Part shown: positions 1 through 10,867 of the stretch, in pieces
Position numbering within the stretch: the stretch's first letter is position 1
Layout of the letters: every line of letters starts with the position of its first letter
Source of the DNA: Aspergillus flavus
Taxonomy: Eukaryota > Ascomycota > Eurotiomycetes > Eurotiales > Aspergillaceae
Direction of reading: 5' to 3'
NCBI RefSeq assembly: GCF_009017415.1
Contig: NC_092407.1
Coordinates: forward strand, 682,001 to 746,000
DNA length: 64,000 nucleotides
Notes under the pieces: generated by a model
Databases searched by the model: none
What the model saw: only the letters and a program-made list of their open reading frames with translations
Told to the model about the DNA's origin: nothing
Program-made: the position numbers and the translations under genes

Positions 1-1704
1 GCTGTTTCCAAGTCGAACTTCAATTCACCGGGAGCTTTGATGAACTCATCTAGTTTGCCCGTGTCTTTGAGCTTAGCGTAGCAGTTCAATAACAACGTCG
101 TGTGGTCAACTGTGGCACGATCATGGTCGTGCAACTCTTCGAGGTACTCGATCAGATTGTGGATACGCTGCGTATCTAGATACTATTTTCGTACACGGTT
201 AGTTACGAGTATGTAGTGTGTGTATGGTGCTCCAACCTTCCGAATGACTTGTGATGGCTCTGTATTGTCAATGGCCCGGAGGTATTGCTGCATGGCTGTG
301 TCATAATCGCCCCTCTGGTACAAAAAGTCGCCGTATTTACGATAGATAGCATTCTGCTGGAAGGTGTCGACACCCTTCTTCTGTGCCAGATTAATCGCTA
401 GTATATAGAGACTGCGCTGGTAGAGAATTTCAAGTTTTTGTTGCAGACTCTTCTCACGATAGCGGTAGATCTTTCTCAGGTTAGCATAGTCAACATGTAC
501 GAAGCGGCCCGCGTACCTTTCCGTCGGTGGTGAGAATGAACAGGTCGCCCCACTCAATGAAAACTTGTTTCACAGGAGACACTAGGGCTTCCGAGTGTGC
601 AATGAACTTCAGATCCGTATCCAACAATGTAAAGGTGGTTGTGCTAAAAAGATCATTAGGCTGGCTGACATCGAAGTTCCGCAAAGTACTCGAATTCGAA
701 GTTGCGACCTTCGGAGGGCAGACTAGTGCGACATAATCCTTAAAAATGTTGATTGAATTCTTCGGACTGTCGAAAGCGTAGCTGGGCCCGCGCCCATGCG
801 GCCCATAGGTGTATATCGCATCCTCTCTGGCCACGAGAACGTCACCGTTGTCTTTGTCGAGAGCCATACAGCCGAGAGCGCAGCCCGTGTCTTCGAGAAC
901 TCGTGCCGGTTGGCCCTGCCCTCTACCAGCGATGACCAATGCTAATATCCGGTTCGTTGTGGAGATGTATAGGATAGTGGTCGGGCCACTGTGTATTTCA
1001 AGTCCAGTTATCGGTTCTTCTGATTCGAAGACAATACGTTGCCGCGCCCCGCGGTCATGAATTAAATCGCCACGAATGATTGCTACGGAACCATTGGCGA
1101 AACCCACGGCGACCTGCGACAGGTCGGGAACGGCCGTAAACGCAGATATCTGCCCATTCAGTACTTAGCAAGAGTTCGAGCACCACCGAGAGCGAACTAA
1201 CGTACGGGGAACGGTCTTCTAGCATTCTGCACCGGGGTCGTTGATAAACACTTAGGGGCTCCCGTTTTCTTCTCCGTCTTATCCAGAGCCCAAACTTTCA
1301 ACGCTGGTTCACTCGAGGCATCATCTGCGATCGTAACAAGGAGCGATGTTCCTTCTATCTGTTTGATATGCGTTATAGGGCCGCCTTCGGATGCCTTGAA
1401 CGATCGTAGGAGCTTGAACGAGGGCGAGATGAGGTGGACGAAGCCATCGGTGGATCCAAGGAAGAGATTCGATGAGCCGGTACAAAGGGAGGAGATATCG
1501 GACTAATTCCGAGGATATCATATTAGTATGTCGATATATTGGTAAGTTGGTAGTAAGTACGTACACTGAATATCGATGAGCTCTCCTCAGGTAGCTTGAC
1601 GGAAGAGACGTCGAAGAAGTTGAAGGCTTTCCACTGTGACACGACGTATTAGAGAGTACGCTTGCGACAGATAGTGATTGAAGCCTTACTGATGTTAGAG
1701 CCAT
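1..1704 (-). CDS. VPS11: Vacuolar sorting protein Vps11/Pep5 (HOPS/CORVET subunit), N-terminal part
   Basis: Shared core subunit of the class C Vps complexes (CORVET and HOPS), which tether endosomes and vacuoles before fusion. Six exons are visible on the minus strand: 1704-1690, 1633-1565, 1502-1206, 1149-517, 470-237 and 182-1; all keep phase. Introns are 46-62 nt. The tiny first exon encodes MALTS and joins WKAFNFFDVSSVKLPEE, the usual Vps11 start, so this start is chosen although it is far from the next long ORF. The N-terminal part is a beta-propeller (VGFANGSVAIIRGD, LTTDGK). It is followed by the alpha-solenoid signature RKYGDFLYQRGDYDTAMQQY and EPSQVIRKYLD. The gene runs off the left edge; the C-terminal solenoid and RING finger are not in the window. 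Identification is secure from these motifs; the intron ending at 471 uses a less usual AAAG acceptor. Confidence 0.93.
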
Positions 1705-2419
1705 TTGTATGAGGCCCACACCATGGACCGATAACAATAAGTTGGAGAAGGTTAGATTGACGGAATACGTTGTTCAGGTCCGGAGGTGTATCATTGCCTA
1801 GGCCGAAATGGGACAGCTCCGCCCGCACTAGTTTTATCAGATTCAGATCAGGAGACATCAACAAAGACAGATCTATAGATCCATTGGACTTCTCTAATCG
1901 ACCTTACATATCAAATGAAAATGCCGAGGACTTAGAATGACTTAGGCTTGGTAATTTATAACGAATAATTTTATTACTTCTACAGACCAATTGGATGAAG
2001 TAGTGATCATATTATGGCTAAGGAGGGCCCTTGCTGTACCAGGGAAACTGCGGCTCATCGAGACCTCGGATAGTAATAGAGATACTAAAATTGGTTAAAT
2101 TTGGGACATTAATCAGGGAAACATATTAAGAAGAACCAAACAGTATTCAACATTGCAGTTTCCTGTATTGTGAGTAGATGTCAAGCGTCTCTCCCCACAC
2201 TAGGGCAATTACATCACTTGAGCCCACGCCGGCAGGAGCCGCTCCGAAGCTGGCTGTTTAGTAGGTAGTGACAAGGGCATGTCATCATCCGATCACCTCC
2301 AGCCTCCTCTTTCCCCTTCCTGCATTCTTTCTCTTCCTTCCATTCATCTCGCCTCAATTGCTTCATTTCTGCATTAGAAACCCTCTATCACCGATCCTCA
2401 TCGTCCTAAACGATCAAAA
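1705..2419. promoter_or_regulatory. Divergent intergenic region VPS11 / mitochondrial protein
   Basis: About 0.7 kb between two divergent starts. No coding signal was recognised. The 100 bases before the right-hand gene (about 2295-2390) are strongly pyrimidine-rich, a common core-promoter and leader feature in Aspergillus. No clear TATA box was seen. Confidence 0.5.
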
Positions 2420-3185
2420 ATGGTTTTCGCTCGTGCTAATCTCCTTCGCGCATCTGCTCGCGCTGTCGGAGCTGCATCTCGTAGACCTGCGCAGCAAGTC
2501 GCTCGCCGCACATACGCCTCCGAGTCATCACACAGTGTCCAGAAATCCAGTGACCTGCCATGGTAAGTCACGATAACAATCCTCTTTCCTCCTTGCAACA
2601 CACACGATGCATTGCATGAGGTTGTGATGCGAATGCTAACCCCAATTGACTACAGGTTGCTGGGATCGGTCGGCCTGGGCGTACCGGCTGCCTATTACTT
2701 GCTCTCCTCCGGTCCTGAAAAGAAGCCCCACGGCGGCCACGGTGACCACCATGAAGCCGTGAAAGAAACAGAGAAGAAGGAGGAACAGGCCCCTGCGGGA
2801 GAATCCGAGCCCCAACCCGATCGGGACGCGGAGCAGAAGGTCGACACTGAGGCTTCTTCGTCTTCATCTGGCGAGAAGGGTGGATCATTTGGGGAGCCGC
2901 CATCTAATGTTGATGAGGTAAGGTCTATCCCGTTTCCCGTGCGCCTGATAAGTATCGGGTTCGCGATTATGTTTAATGTGGTTGGTCTGACTATTTTGGT
3001 GATAGGCTACTGCCCGCGGGGGAACCGGAGGACCAGCTACTATCTCTGGCAAGCAGGAGGGCGTCTCCAATGCCGACACTTCCAACCCGTATGTGAATGA
3101 GCCGGGAAAGAGCCAGAAGGGCGAGGGAGAAACCGAGACGGCTAAGGTGAAGGGCACTGTGGATCCGGCACGCCCCCAGGCCTAG
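2420..3185 (+). CDS. Small predicted mitochondrial protein, fungal-specific
   Basis: Three exons, 2420-2562, 2656-2917 and 3006-3185, give 194 aa in phase. The N-terminus MVFARANLLRASARAVG followed by an RR-AQQVARRTYAS stretch is arginine- and alanine-rich with no acidic residues, and looks like a mitochondrial presequence with cleavage near RRTYAS. A short hydrophobic segment follows (LLGSVGLGVPAAYYLL, about residues 49-64). The rest is a long, highly charged hydrophilic tail rich in Glu, Lys and Ser, ending TAKVKGTVDPARPQA. I know this as a conserved, unnamed filamentous-fungal family whose C-terminal KGTVDP box is typical. The likely arrangement is a single-pass inner-membrane protein; function is unknown. 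The start was chosen because it lies just after the pyrimidine-rich leader and gives the presequence. Confidence 0.82.
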
Positions 3186-3850
3186 AAAACGGCATTCTTC
3201 TTCCTTGCGCATTTGTATGAGCGGTGCTCTGATAGTTGATTTGGCATCTTCGCAATGTAATACGACACTGATGCAACTCCATGTGAATATCCCGCTCCTG
3301 AAAAGACGGCTTGTATCTGTAACCACATGTGAGCCTGCTGGCCAATGTGGCCGAGATGCTAAGCATGCATCGTTCTCTTGAGCTTGTAACCAGCTACTGA
3401 AAGCGAAGTGGACCTGAACTTTGAATCTTGGCGCAGATAACCTATCAGCGCGGATCTATTATTATTATTATATGATAATTGCGCGTAGACCTCCCCAGGT
3501 TTCTCTCCCTTCCAACAGACCGGTAAAGCGCACATCCATGGAATCGTCACTATATCCATTCAGCTGTGTCATGCACAACGCCAGACGACCAATATATGAG
3601 AGGAAAGCAAAAGAAAAAGTGTGCAACAAAGCGAATCTCGTAGACCATGAATACCGATGCGACAACCATGCAAAGTGCTTCATTTAGAAGAAGCAGACCA
3701 AAGTGAACCGCCAATGAAAATGGTGAAATATGAGTTTTTGACCCAAGTAGCTCAAGAGCTAAGAAAGAGAGAAAGCAGTGCAAACTCCGCCAACACCGCA
3801 TGAGAAAAGCCCTACCTTTTGGAGCGGTTGGAAGTGCTAGAGCGCAACTT
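3186..3850. other. Convergent 3' flanks, no gene seen
   Basis: This 0.66 kb spacer lies between two convergent genes. It contains a short ATT microsatellite (about 3458-3473) and no ORF with recognisable content. It probably holds the two 3' UTRs. Confidence 0.5.
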
Positions 3851-5321
3851 CTACCGGCGGCTAGAGGACTTCTCGTTGAGGGGCTCCCCGTTCACTAGAA
3901 CTTGGGGAGCCTGGTTCTCCTTACCGACATTACGGGCAGTAACGGTGGACACTTCAGCTCCAGTCGCTAGAGTAGCACGGCCGCTTTGCCCCTGTTCTGC
4001 TTCTTCCTCTTCCTCCGTATCCTCGTCATCACTGCGCTCATCCTTCCTGATACTGTTGAAGAGGTAGTTCTTGAGGATGCGAAGGATCAAAAAGAGCCAG
4101 AAAAGGTTGACGGCCTGCAAGCTCGCCAGCAAGGCAAAGGTGATATATTGACTGATCCAACACTTGTATTGCTGGGTCTCCCAGTTCAGCTCGAAAGGAC
4201 CAACGGTTCGGAATTCGGTAAGAACCGCCCAGAGAATCTTCAGGTTCAGGTAGTGGCGGCAGTAGATCCAAATTCCAACAAACATACCGAAGTATGGCGC
4301 AGTAATGAATGAGTCCAGGTAGTTGAGTGTTTTCGAAGTCTATTGCTATTAGTACATATCACGGGGGTGAGTTCAAGATGCATGCATACTGCAAGGAAGA
4401 AATCAGAAACATCGTGCGTGATGTAGACCGCAAGGCCCATGTAGGTGAAGTGGAATCGATAGCTCAGCGCGATGAGGGCCAAGGTGATGATGTGATGTCC
4501 GACAAGTTCTTTGAAGTCCTTTCGGGGCTTCTCCAGCTGGAGTAAGAGCACGATGGCTTGTTGAGCCCAGTAGCTCGCTTGCAACAGATAGTAGGCCTTG
4601 AATAGCGCTTCATGCTCCCGGTGCGGGAAACCCTCGTACATCGCCGTTGTGTTGAAATACCAGATATCAGACCGGTACATCACGTACAAGCCAAATGGAC
4701 CGAAGATGCCGAAGTAGATCGCTGTGTACACCTGCTCCATGAAGCGAGCAGTCTTGCCTTTGCCGCGGATTCCGCAGTATATCGCCCACGGCCGGATGAT
4801 GCGCTGCATGATGAATTCCCGAGTGAAGGATAAGACAATGGTGTAGAACGAGACAAAGGCAACGTCCTTGGGACCTTTTCCATACATAACCGGGCCACCA
4901 GGGGTTTTCGGTCCTTGAGGGTAGGACAGAAAGATTGCGCTATGTAGCGGATTGGACGGGTTGGGGTTGACTGCATACAGGGCGAGCAGAACTACCACCA
5001 TGAGGAGAGGCAGGAGCCATGTATGTTTCAGGCATTTGTCTTTAAAGCGGCGGAGTAGGGATCGGCTCTTGCGACGCTTCGGTTGCGACTTCAGCGACTT
5101 CTCGGAAGACTGCGATAACATAGGCCGGAGTGAGCATAGGCACGGAGGAGCATTTGAGCGAGGGCGTTTGGGTGCTGCGCAATTGATCGAGACCATACCT
5201 TATTCCACTTTGGAGCCTCCGTTTCAATCGGACTGACCTCATTCATGGTCGACATCGCTGGTGCGCTGGTGTCACCCGGTATGTCCGCGCCCAAGTTACT
5301 CGAGCTCCGGCCGCGAGCCAT
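3851..5321 (-). CDS. LAG1: Ceramide synthase (Lag1/TLC family)
   Basis: Acyl-CoA-dependent ceramide synthase of the ER membrane, which N-acylates sphingoid bases. Three exons, 5321-5199, 5109-4390 and 4339-3851, give 443 aa in phase (introns 89 and 50 nt). The TLC domain fills the middle, with several membrane spans. The Lag1 motif is present: [19 protein letters not shown] with the His-His pair, then [22 protein letters not shown]. Further landmarks are [18 protein letters not shown] and [15 protein letters not shown]. The C-terminal tail is acidic and serine-rich ([14 protein letters not shown]). Fungi usually carry two or three such synthases (LagA- and BarA-type in Aspergillus); I cannot tell by eye which this is. 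An upstream in-frame start at 5351 exists, but MARGRSSSN at 5321 fits better. Confidence 0.93.
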
Positions 5322-7098
5322 GATCAGATGGAATAATACGTTGAGTGCCAATCTAGTTCTGAAGTCGTCCTATGAGTATCTTCCTTGACCCTCTCCCGGA
5401 GCGTATTTCGATCAGCCTCGGCTTTCGTAAAAGTGATCTTCTTAGATTACAACGCGGGATCCTCCGCCGTATCGGAGCGGAATCGAAGATAAGGGAAACA
5501 GAATAGGATTGAAGAAGAGGACAGGGTCAGAGAGAGACAACAAAAGAACACAAAAGAGATTTGCACCAGCGAAAGATGAAAAAGCCCTGACCCTAAGGGA
5601 TTGGAGAACTGCTGGGGTACGAGTACGAGACACCTAATTCGTTTGAATTGTCAAGAGCGCAAATTAAACCCAAATCCAGGGGGACCTTTTTTTCTTTTTT
5701 TTTTTTTTTTTCTCCCTTAGAAATATTTTTCTCCGCCCCAAGCTCCACCGCCAAACACAGCCATTCAGCGATTGACGGAATCCCGCCCATACTATTATGT
5801 TGGATCGGATCTTGAAACTTATCGTCATCCTTTACTGCTTACTCGTGCTTCTATATTATTTCGATACACAATCAGGGCTCCCGCTGCAAGGTCAGGCTGT
5901 GGTCGATGCAGCTGTTGCAGACTGCTATCATAATCCACCGTTGTTGTCTCGAATTGGAGTACTCTGACGCCAAGACTCCTGAAAGTCTACCAGTCCCACA
6001 TGGGATCAGCGGTTTTTTTATTTGAGGTGAATTTGGACCGAGGATGAGGCGTTTACCGGACAGGGTGGAATCTCAACTACAGATTACCTTTGCTCAGTTG
6101 AACTTGACCATCTCGAATCAACGCATGTTTCTTCTACCTACGTACATACCATACCATCATATCCTTACATCTGTGGGCTGAGTACCGTTGGCTTTTAGGA
6201 TAGTGACTAAAATGTTCTACACGCCTGATGATTGAACCAGAAAGATCGATAGCGTATACACATTCTACTGTGAATGATACTCGATATAGCGACAGCTTTG
6301 CTAAAAAACAGTCCGAGCGCCCCTGTAGCCGGGCCAATATGTGTCAGACACGCCCTAAGGGGTCCGACAAACAAGAACACATGATCTGTTATAGACGCTG
6401 AACTAGGGCCTATTTTATCCACAAAACTCCCCTTCTAGGATTGACCACTATAGTGACTGAGAGTGTCGTTCGGAGGAGTTCAAAGCCGCTCCGTTTTCAA
6501 CATGCGAATAAGTAAATCATCGCCGACCCTATCAGAGTAGACAACGCTGAGTGGGGCCATAGTATGCATCAATCTACCCGCAAATACAAGCCTCAGAGAT
6601 CCTCGCATACGGATGATTGTGGTGAAGAGTGATCTCGGTCGTACGGCAGACACCACGTCCAGCATAAAAAAGCGTTGCCAGAATGACTTTGGACTGGCAG
6701 CTCAAGTCTGTTGCACAGGCAAGCAGTCGCGATTTGCGCTATGGATCTTGCTATGATTCCGTACAAATACCACCTCGTAAATAAGGGTTAGAACATATAG
6801 CTGGAAGGGCCCTGGATGGTTCGTTCCAAGGGTGCGTATTAATTGCTCATTCACTGATCAGGAGCGATACAAGTTGTCATTAGGCAGTGAGTTGAACTTG
6901 AAGTTTTCTGCGCCTATACCCCGAAAGAGCCTATTCTCTGTCCCCTTTTGACCTGATACAGACTAGAATAACCCTGTCCCTCGTCATCATTCAGAACCTG
7001 CCTCAGTCCAAGTGACCTATACTGCCCTAAAGGTGCAGGAAATAGCGTGGTCCACTTAAGGGTCTAACACTCGGGGGACCAGCTATGGATATAGAAAA
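5322..7098. other. Gene-free region upstream of the ceramide synthase
   Basis: About 1.8 kb with no recognisable protein or RNA. The first 400 bases should hold the ceramide synthase promoter and leader, including the long T tract listed separately. The remainder (5.8-7.1 kb) has only short random-looking ORFs. Confidence 0.45.
5687..5711. repeat. Poly-T tract
   Basis: Twenty-five bases of T interrupted by a single C at 5694 (poly-A in the sense of the ceramide synthase). It lies about 370 bp upstream of the start codon, where poly(dA:dT) tracts commonly exclude nucleosomes. Confidence 0.85.
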
Positions 7099-7175
7099 GT
7101 GAGCTCTTTAGGAAGGAGGCCATTTACCCTCGCCCCTAAACCGAGTTCTGGGATGCGAAGTGACGCCGAGTCAGT

Positions 7176-7660
7176 ATGCCGCCGCTCTATCTGGCAGCGA
7201 ATATATCACTATCTCTATACAGCAATCGTGCGACATGTTGTTTCTTGCTATCTCCACGTACGGCTGTGGCCACTGCCGTTCAGGTGGCTGTCATCGGGTT
7301 TCCGCTGTGGCAGTTAGACTTCGAAGTCATGCTTGCTGTCGGGGTACTTCATACCCCCAAGCTGCTGAGATTCTCTGGGGGTGGAGACATACGACGACTC
7401 AGTGCCTTCAGGAACCCGACGATTGTGAAGAGCCCTAATGTTGAAGAACGTCTTCAGAATCGCCATTTGAGTGCTCTGGCCGTCAGGTTGAACACAGCAA
7501 AAGACGGGAAATGTGGCTTGTGGAATATCCAGACTCTCGTTTCCACGCGGGACAAGCCACATTCCCTCTGCGGACCCAGACGGCAAAGCCTACCATGGAT
7601 CCCGAGTTCTGCATCCACGAATAAATTATCGAACTCATGGCACTAGGTTTATACCCTATA
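7176..7660 (+). pseudogene. GMC oxidoreductase relic
   Basis: Two pieces of a glucose-methanol-choline oxidoreductase survive in different frames. The first (about 7316-7455) reads VMLAVGVLHTPKLLRFSGGGD then PTIVKSPNVEERLQNRH, matching the family's signature-2 region (usually AAGALHTPxLLxxSGIG). The second (about 7521-7655) reads FPRGTSHIPSADPDGKAYH, matching the SRGSVHI-ADPD-P-IDP segment that precedes the catalytic His region. The N-terminal FAD-binding GxGxxG part and the catalytic C-terminus are missing. The sequence between the pieces is too short, so there are internal deletions and frame changes. It lies 0.3 kb upstream of a P450 gene, a pairing frequent in secondary-metabolite clusters, so both may be remains of one cluster. 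Confidence 0.7.
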
Positions 7661-7980
7661 TCCGCTGCCCTGATTTACAGGCGTGGCTTACATCACGAAG
7701 GAATCAAGCTGTGCTATTAGCCATGCAACTTGGTGGAAGCCTATGTAGAGGTCCTATTGAAGATAGGAATATGATTCGTAGTATTACCTGTGAACATTTG
7801 CGCCCCAAAAGCATAAAGCCGCATATTTCCCTATTCTGCGGAGGCGAAAATGACGATAACGACCAGACTGAGCAGTAAAGGCACATTAGCCTCTGCTCAA
7901 GAGAAAAGCATGATAAAGTGCTTGAAGGGCTCCAGACAAAGTCCTTTCTTGTGGTTTCACATAATAGATGCCCACCTACA

Positions 7981-10088
7981 ATGGATTTCATATCATTCTT
8001 GCACCAAGAAAACTTCAAAGAAGTGCTTGAGACGGACCTTCTCCAGCTAGGAGTGTCTGCAGCACTTCTAGGAGTTCTACTACACATAACCATCTTTCGT
8101 ACGTCCTTTTGTGTGGAAAATCACATCTATAATCTATTGGGGCTCTACGCCACGGTCGTCCTATTTTTATTCTATGCATACTTCACAATCACAGTGCTCT
8201 CTCTAATGCAAGTTCTAGGCAGAGTTGCCTTACTCACCACTTTGTTCAACACCAGCCTCAATACTAGTATCAGTATATACCGATTATTCGTCCACCGACT
8301 TCATCCTTTCCCCGGGCCCTTCGCATGCAAGCCCACCCGGTTCTACAGCGCTTTCTTAGCAGCAAAGAATATCCAATACAATGTGGAACTAAAAAGGCTC
8401 CACAAGCAGTACGGCAACTTCGTCCGCACAGGTAAGCCATTCTAACTAAGGATCCACAAAGCTTACTCTAACCAGGACTCATGCCAGGACCCCGTTAAAT
8501 CTCCATCCTCCGAAATACAGCACTGCCCCTGATCTACGGCCCCCAGACTGGATGTCGCAGATCAACGTGGTACGGGCATGTGGATGTAGATGACACGAAA
8601 ATATGCATGGCTCTAAGCCGCGACTTCAACGATCACCGACGACGAAGAAGAGCGTGGGACCGAGCCTTCAGTATCAAATGTTGGTCAACCCCGCATCCAG
8701 AGACAGTAAATATGTTACCCAAGTTCTACACTAAATAGCAAGCAATAGCCCTCAGTGTCTACGAACCCCGTGTTATAGCGCAGGCGAAGAAGCTCATGGC
8801 CCAGGTCGAAGCCAACCAAGGAAAGCCGCTTGATGCAACCACCTGGTCTATGCTTTTCACCTTCGATATCATGGGAGACATCGGGTTCGGTAAGAACTTT
8901 GGCAATCTTACAACAGGGAAAGCGCACCCCGCTATTAGTGCTATTCGTGACCATATGCGCGTCATTGCTGTCGTGAGCCATCTTCCGTGGCTTTTGAATA
9001 TGCTTGGTAAGATACCAGGCGCGGCGGCTGGGTATCAAGGTTTCTTTAAGTGGTGCACTGATCAGGTCGAGACCAAACGCAAGGTATTAAGTCCTCGTTA
9101 CGCTTTTGGTTTGGCTGTAGATGAGACTAGCGTATACCCCGATGCAACGCAACAGAGCTGGGACCACGACAAATACCCCCAAGACATCATTTCCTGGATC
9201 TTGAAAGCTTTCATAGACAACGATGTCTCGGCCCCACCATCTGAACCGGCCCTTCATGATGACTCGCGTGTGGTGGTGATTGCGGGCAGGTACGTACATA
9301 TGCCTTTTCTCTCTCTTGAAACCCCAACCTATAACGTCTAACTCGACAAAACCAGCGACACAACCGCCTTGGCCCTAGCAAGCATCATCTACTTCCTCGC
9401 CAAACATCCTCAAATCCTCCAAAAACTCCAAGCCGAACTCGACAATGCAATGCCTAACGGGCCCCGAAGTTGGACTTACGACAAAGCCAAAACCATATGC
9501 TACATCGACGATATAATCCACGAAAGCCTTCGTCTGCGACCCTCCGTCTCAGGTGGTGGATACCGCGTAACGCCTGCCGAGGGCCTCCAGATTGACGAAG
9601 TCTTCATCCCAGGAGATGTGAACATGTTCGTTCCACAGCAGCTAATCCAAACAGACGAGCGATACTACAAATTCTCCAAGGAGTTTATTCCCGAGCGATG
9701 GGGCGAAAAGAAGGTCGAGTGGGGAACTGATAAGGCGCCTTATTTTCTGTTTTCTTTGGGTGAGTTCTCCGTTTCCCTTATACAATGTGGAGTATAGTAT
9801 GTCTACGGATTAATTGACACCAGGGCTGACATAGGAATCTACGGCTGCGTAGGGAAGAATCTAGCTATGCTTAGTCTCCGCGTAGCCGTATCTACCCTAG
9901 CACAGCGGTACGACATCAGGTTTCGCACGGGAGACATTTTGGAACGATGCATTGGATACATTCACCACTTTTCTGCCGCCTTTGCAAGTTGTGTTTCACC
10001 CAAGGAAATCGTAAATACTACGCCATTCTTGAGACTCCTTCAAGTTTTCTTCATTCTTCATATTTCTGGTGTAAAAGTGCGCACTTAG
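7981..10088 (+). pseudogene. Cytochrome P450 monooxygenase with one in-frame stop
   Basis: Five exons: 7981-8431, 8488-8679, 8743-9289, 9356-9759 and 9835-10088, all in phase, would give about 615 residues. Family hallmarks are intact: N-terminal membrane segments (residues 1-110), HPFPGPF proline hinge, I-helix AGSDTT across the 9289/9356 junction, K-helix HESLRLRP (ExxR), EFIPERW, and the haem loop FSLGIYGCVGKN with the Cys near residue 536. The protein is longer than the usual 500 aa because of the extended hydrophobic N-terminus. Exon 2 begins in the conserved GPR-x-ISI motif, where the x codon is TAA (8496-8498), probably from CAA. Neither alternative acceptor nearby (8475 or 8487) removes it. 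The rest looks functional, so the lesion is recent, strain-specific or an error. The third exon uses an AAG acceptor. Substrate unknown. Confidence 0.82.
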
Positions 10089-10867
10089 TCATGAAGAATC
10101 AGGTTTCAAGCATATAGACCAAATCCCTAGGCCTCAAGTATCACGTTCTCTTACCTCCAAATACCTACTCGTATCTGTGACACCATCTCTTAAGCACAAA
10201 AGCTCTTCAGCACAGACCATCTTAGCCTACAGGCTTACAAACTCCGATACGTCGAAATGAAACTTCTTCGGTGCGCCAAGAACCCGACTTATTGGTGCCG
10301 ATGGCATAGGTGAGGCGAGTCCCGAAGCGTTCAAGTCGGCTACCCGAGGCGCGACGCCAATGGTCTGTGTGTTTTGGAATGTGGCGGGGTTTAGTCGGGC
10401 TTGCTCTTGTTAATTGAGCTGATATGCATCATGGAGTGGCTTGTTGGGTTCTGTGTTATTGGTTTGGGTGATTGTTTATCTGGGTTTATCTGGGAAGGTT
10501 TGTATGTGTTTGTAAGATGTAGTGAGCTTAATGGATAATGGTTCTTTGTGGAGGAAAGAGTTATTTCCTAGGTTTGATGTTGTGGTTTGTTGGATGGATT
10601 CCGTTATTCTATACCCAACAGACGGTTCTAGATGATTGAGAATACTATAGAAGCACGAGTGAATTAGAAGCTATCCATCCCACAGAAACACTAGGTATCA
10701 AGACATCATCGTTCTCTCGTAAACATGAACTAATTAAGTCACACATGTTCATAACAAACCCACATAAAAGGGGAGATTTGTTAGAGTGGTATATAGGCAG
10801 ATAATTAAATATTTTCTTTTAGAATTCAACCCCCAAACGACCACTACTTCTCACCTCCATCACCCAA
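10089..10867. other. Intergenic, convergent 3' flanks
   Basis: Nearly 0.8 kb between the P450 and the hexose transporter. There is a GT-rich stretch at about 10370-10610 with no coding sense in any frame. Confidence 0.45.

Noticed and set aside
9082..9118. Possible extra intron in P450 exon 3 (GTATTA to GTAG)
   Set aside because: It would be only 37 nt and would shift the frame; reading through keeps the frame and a plausible loop.
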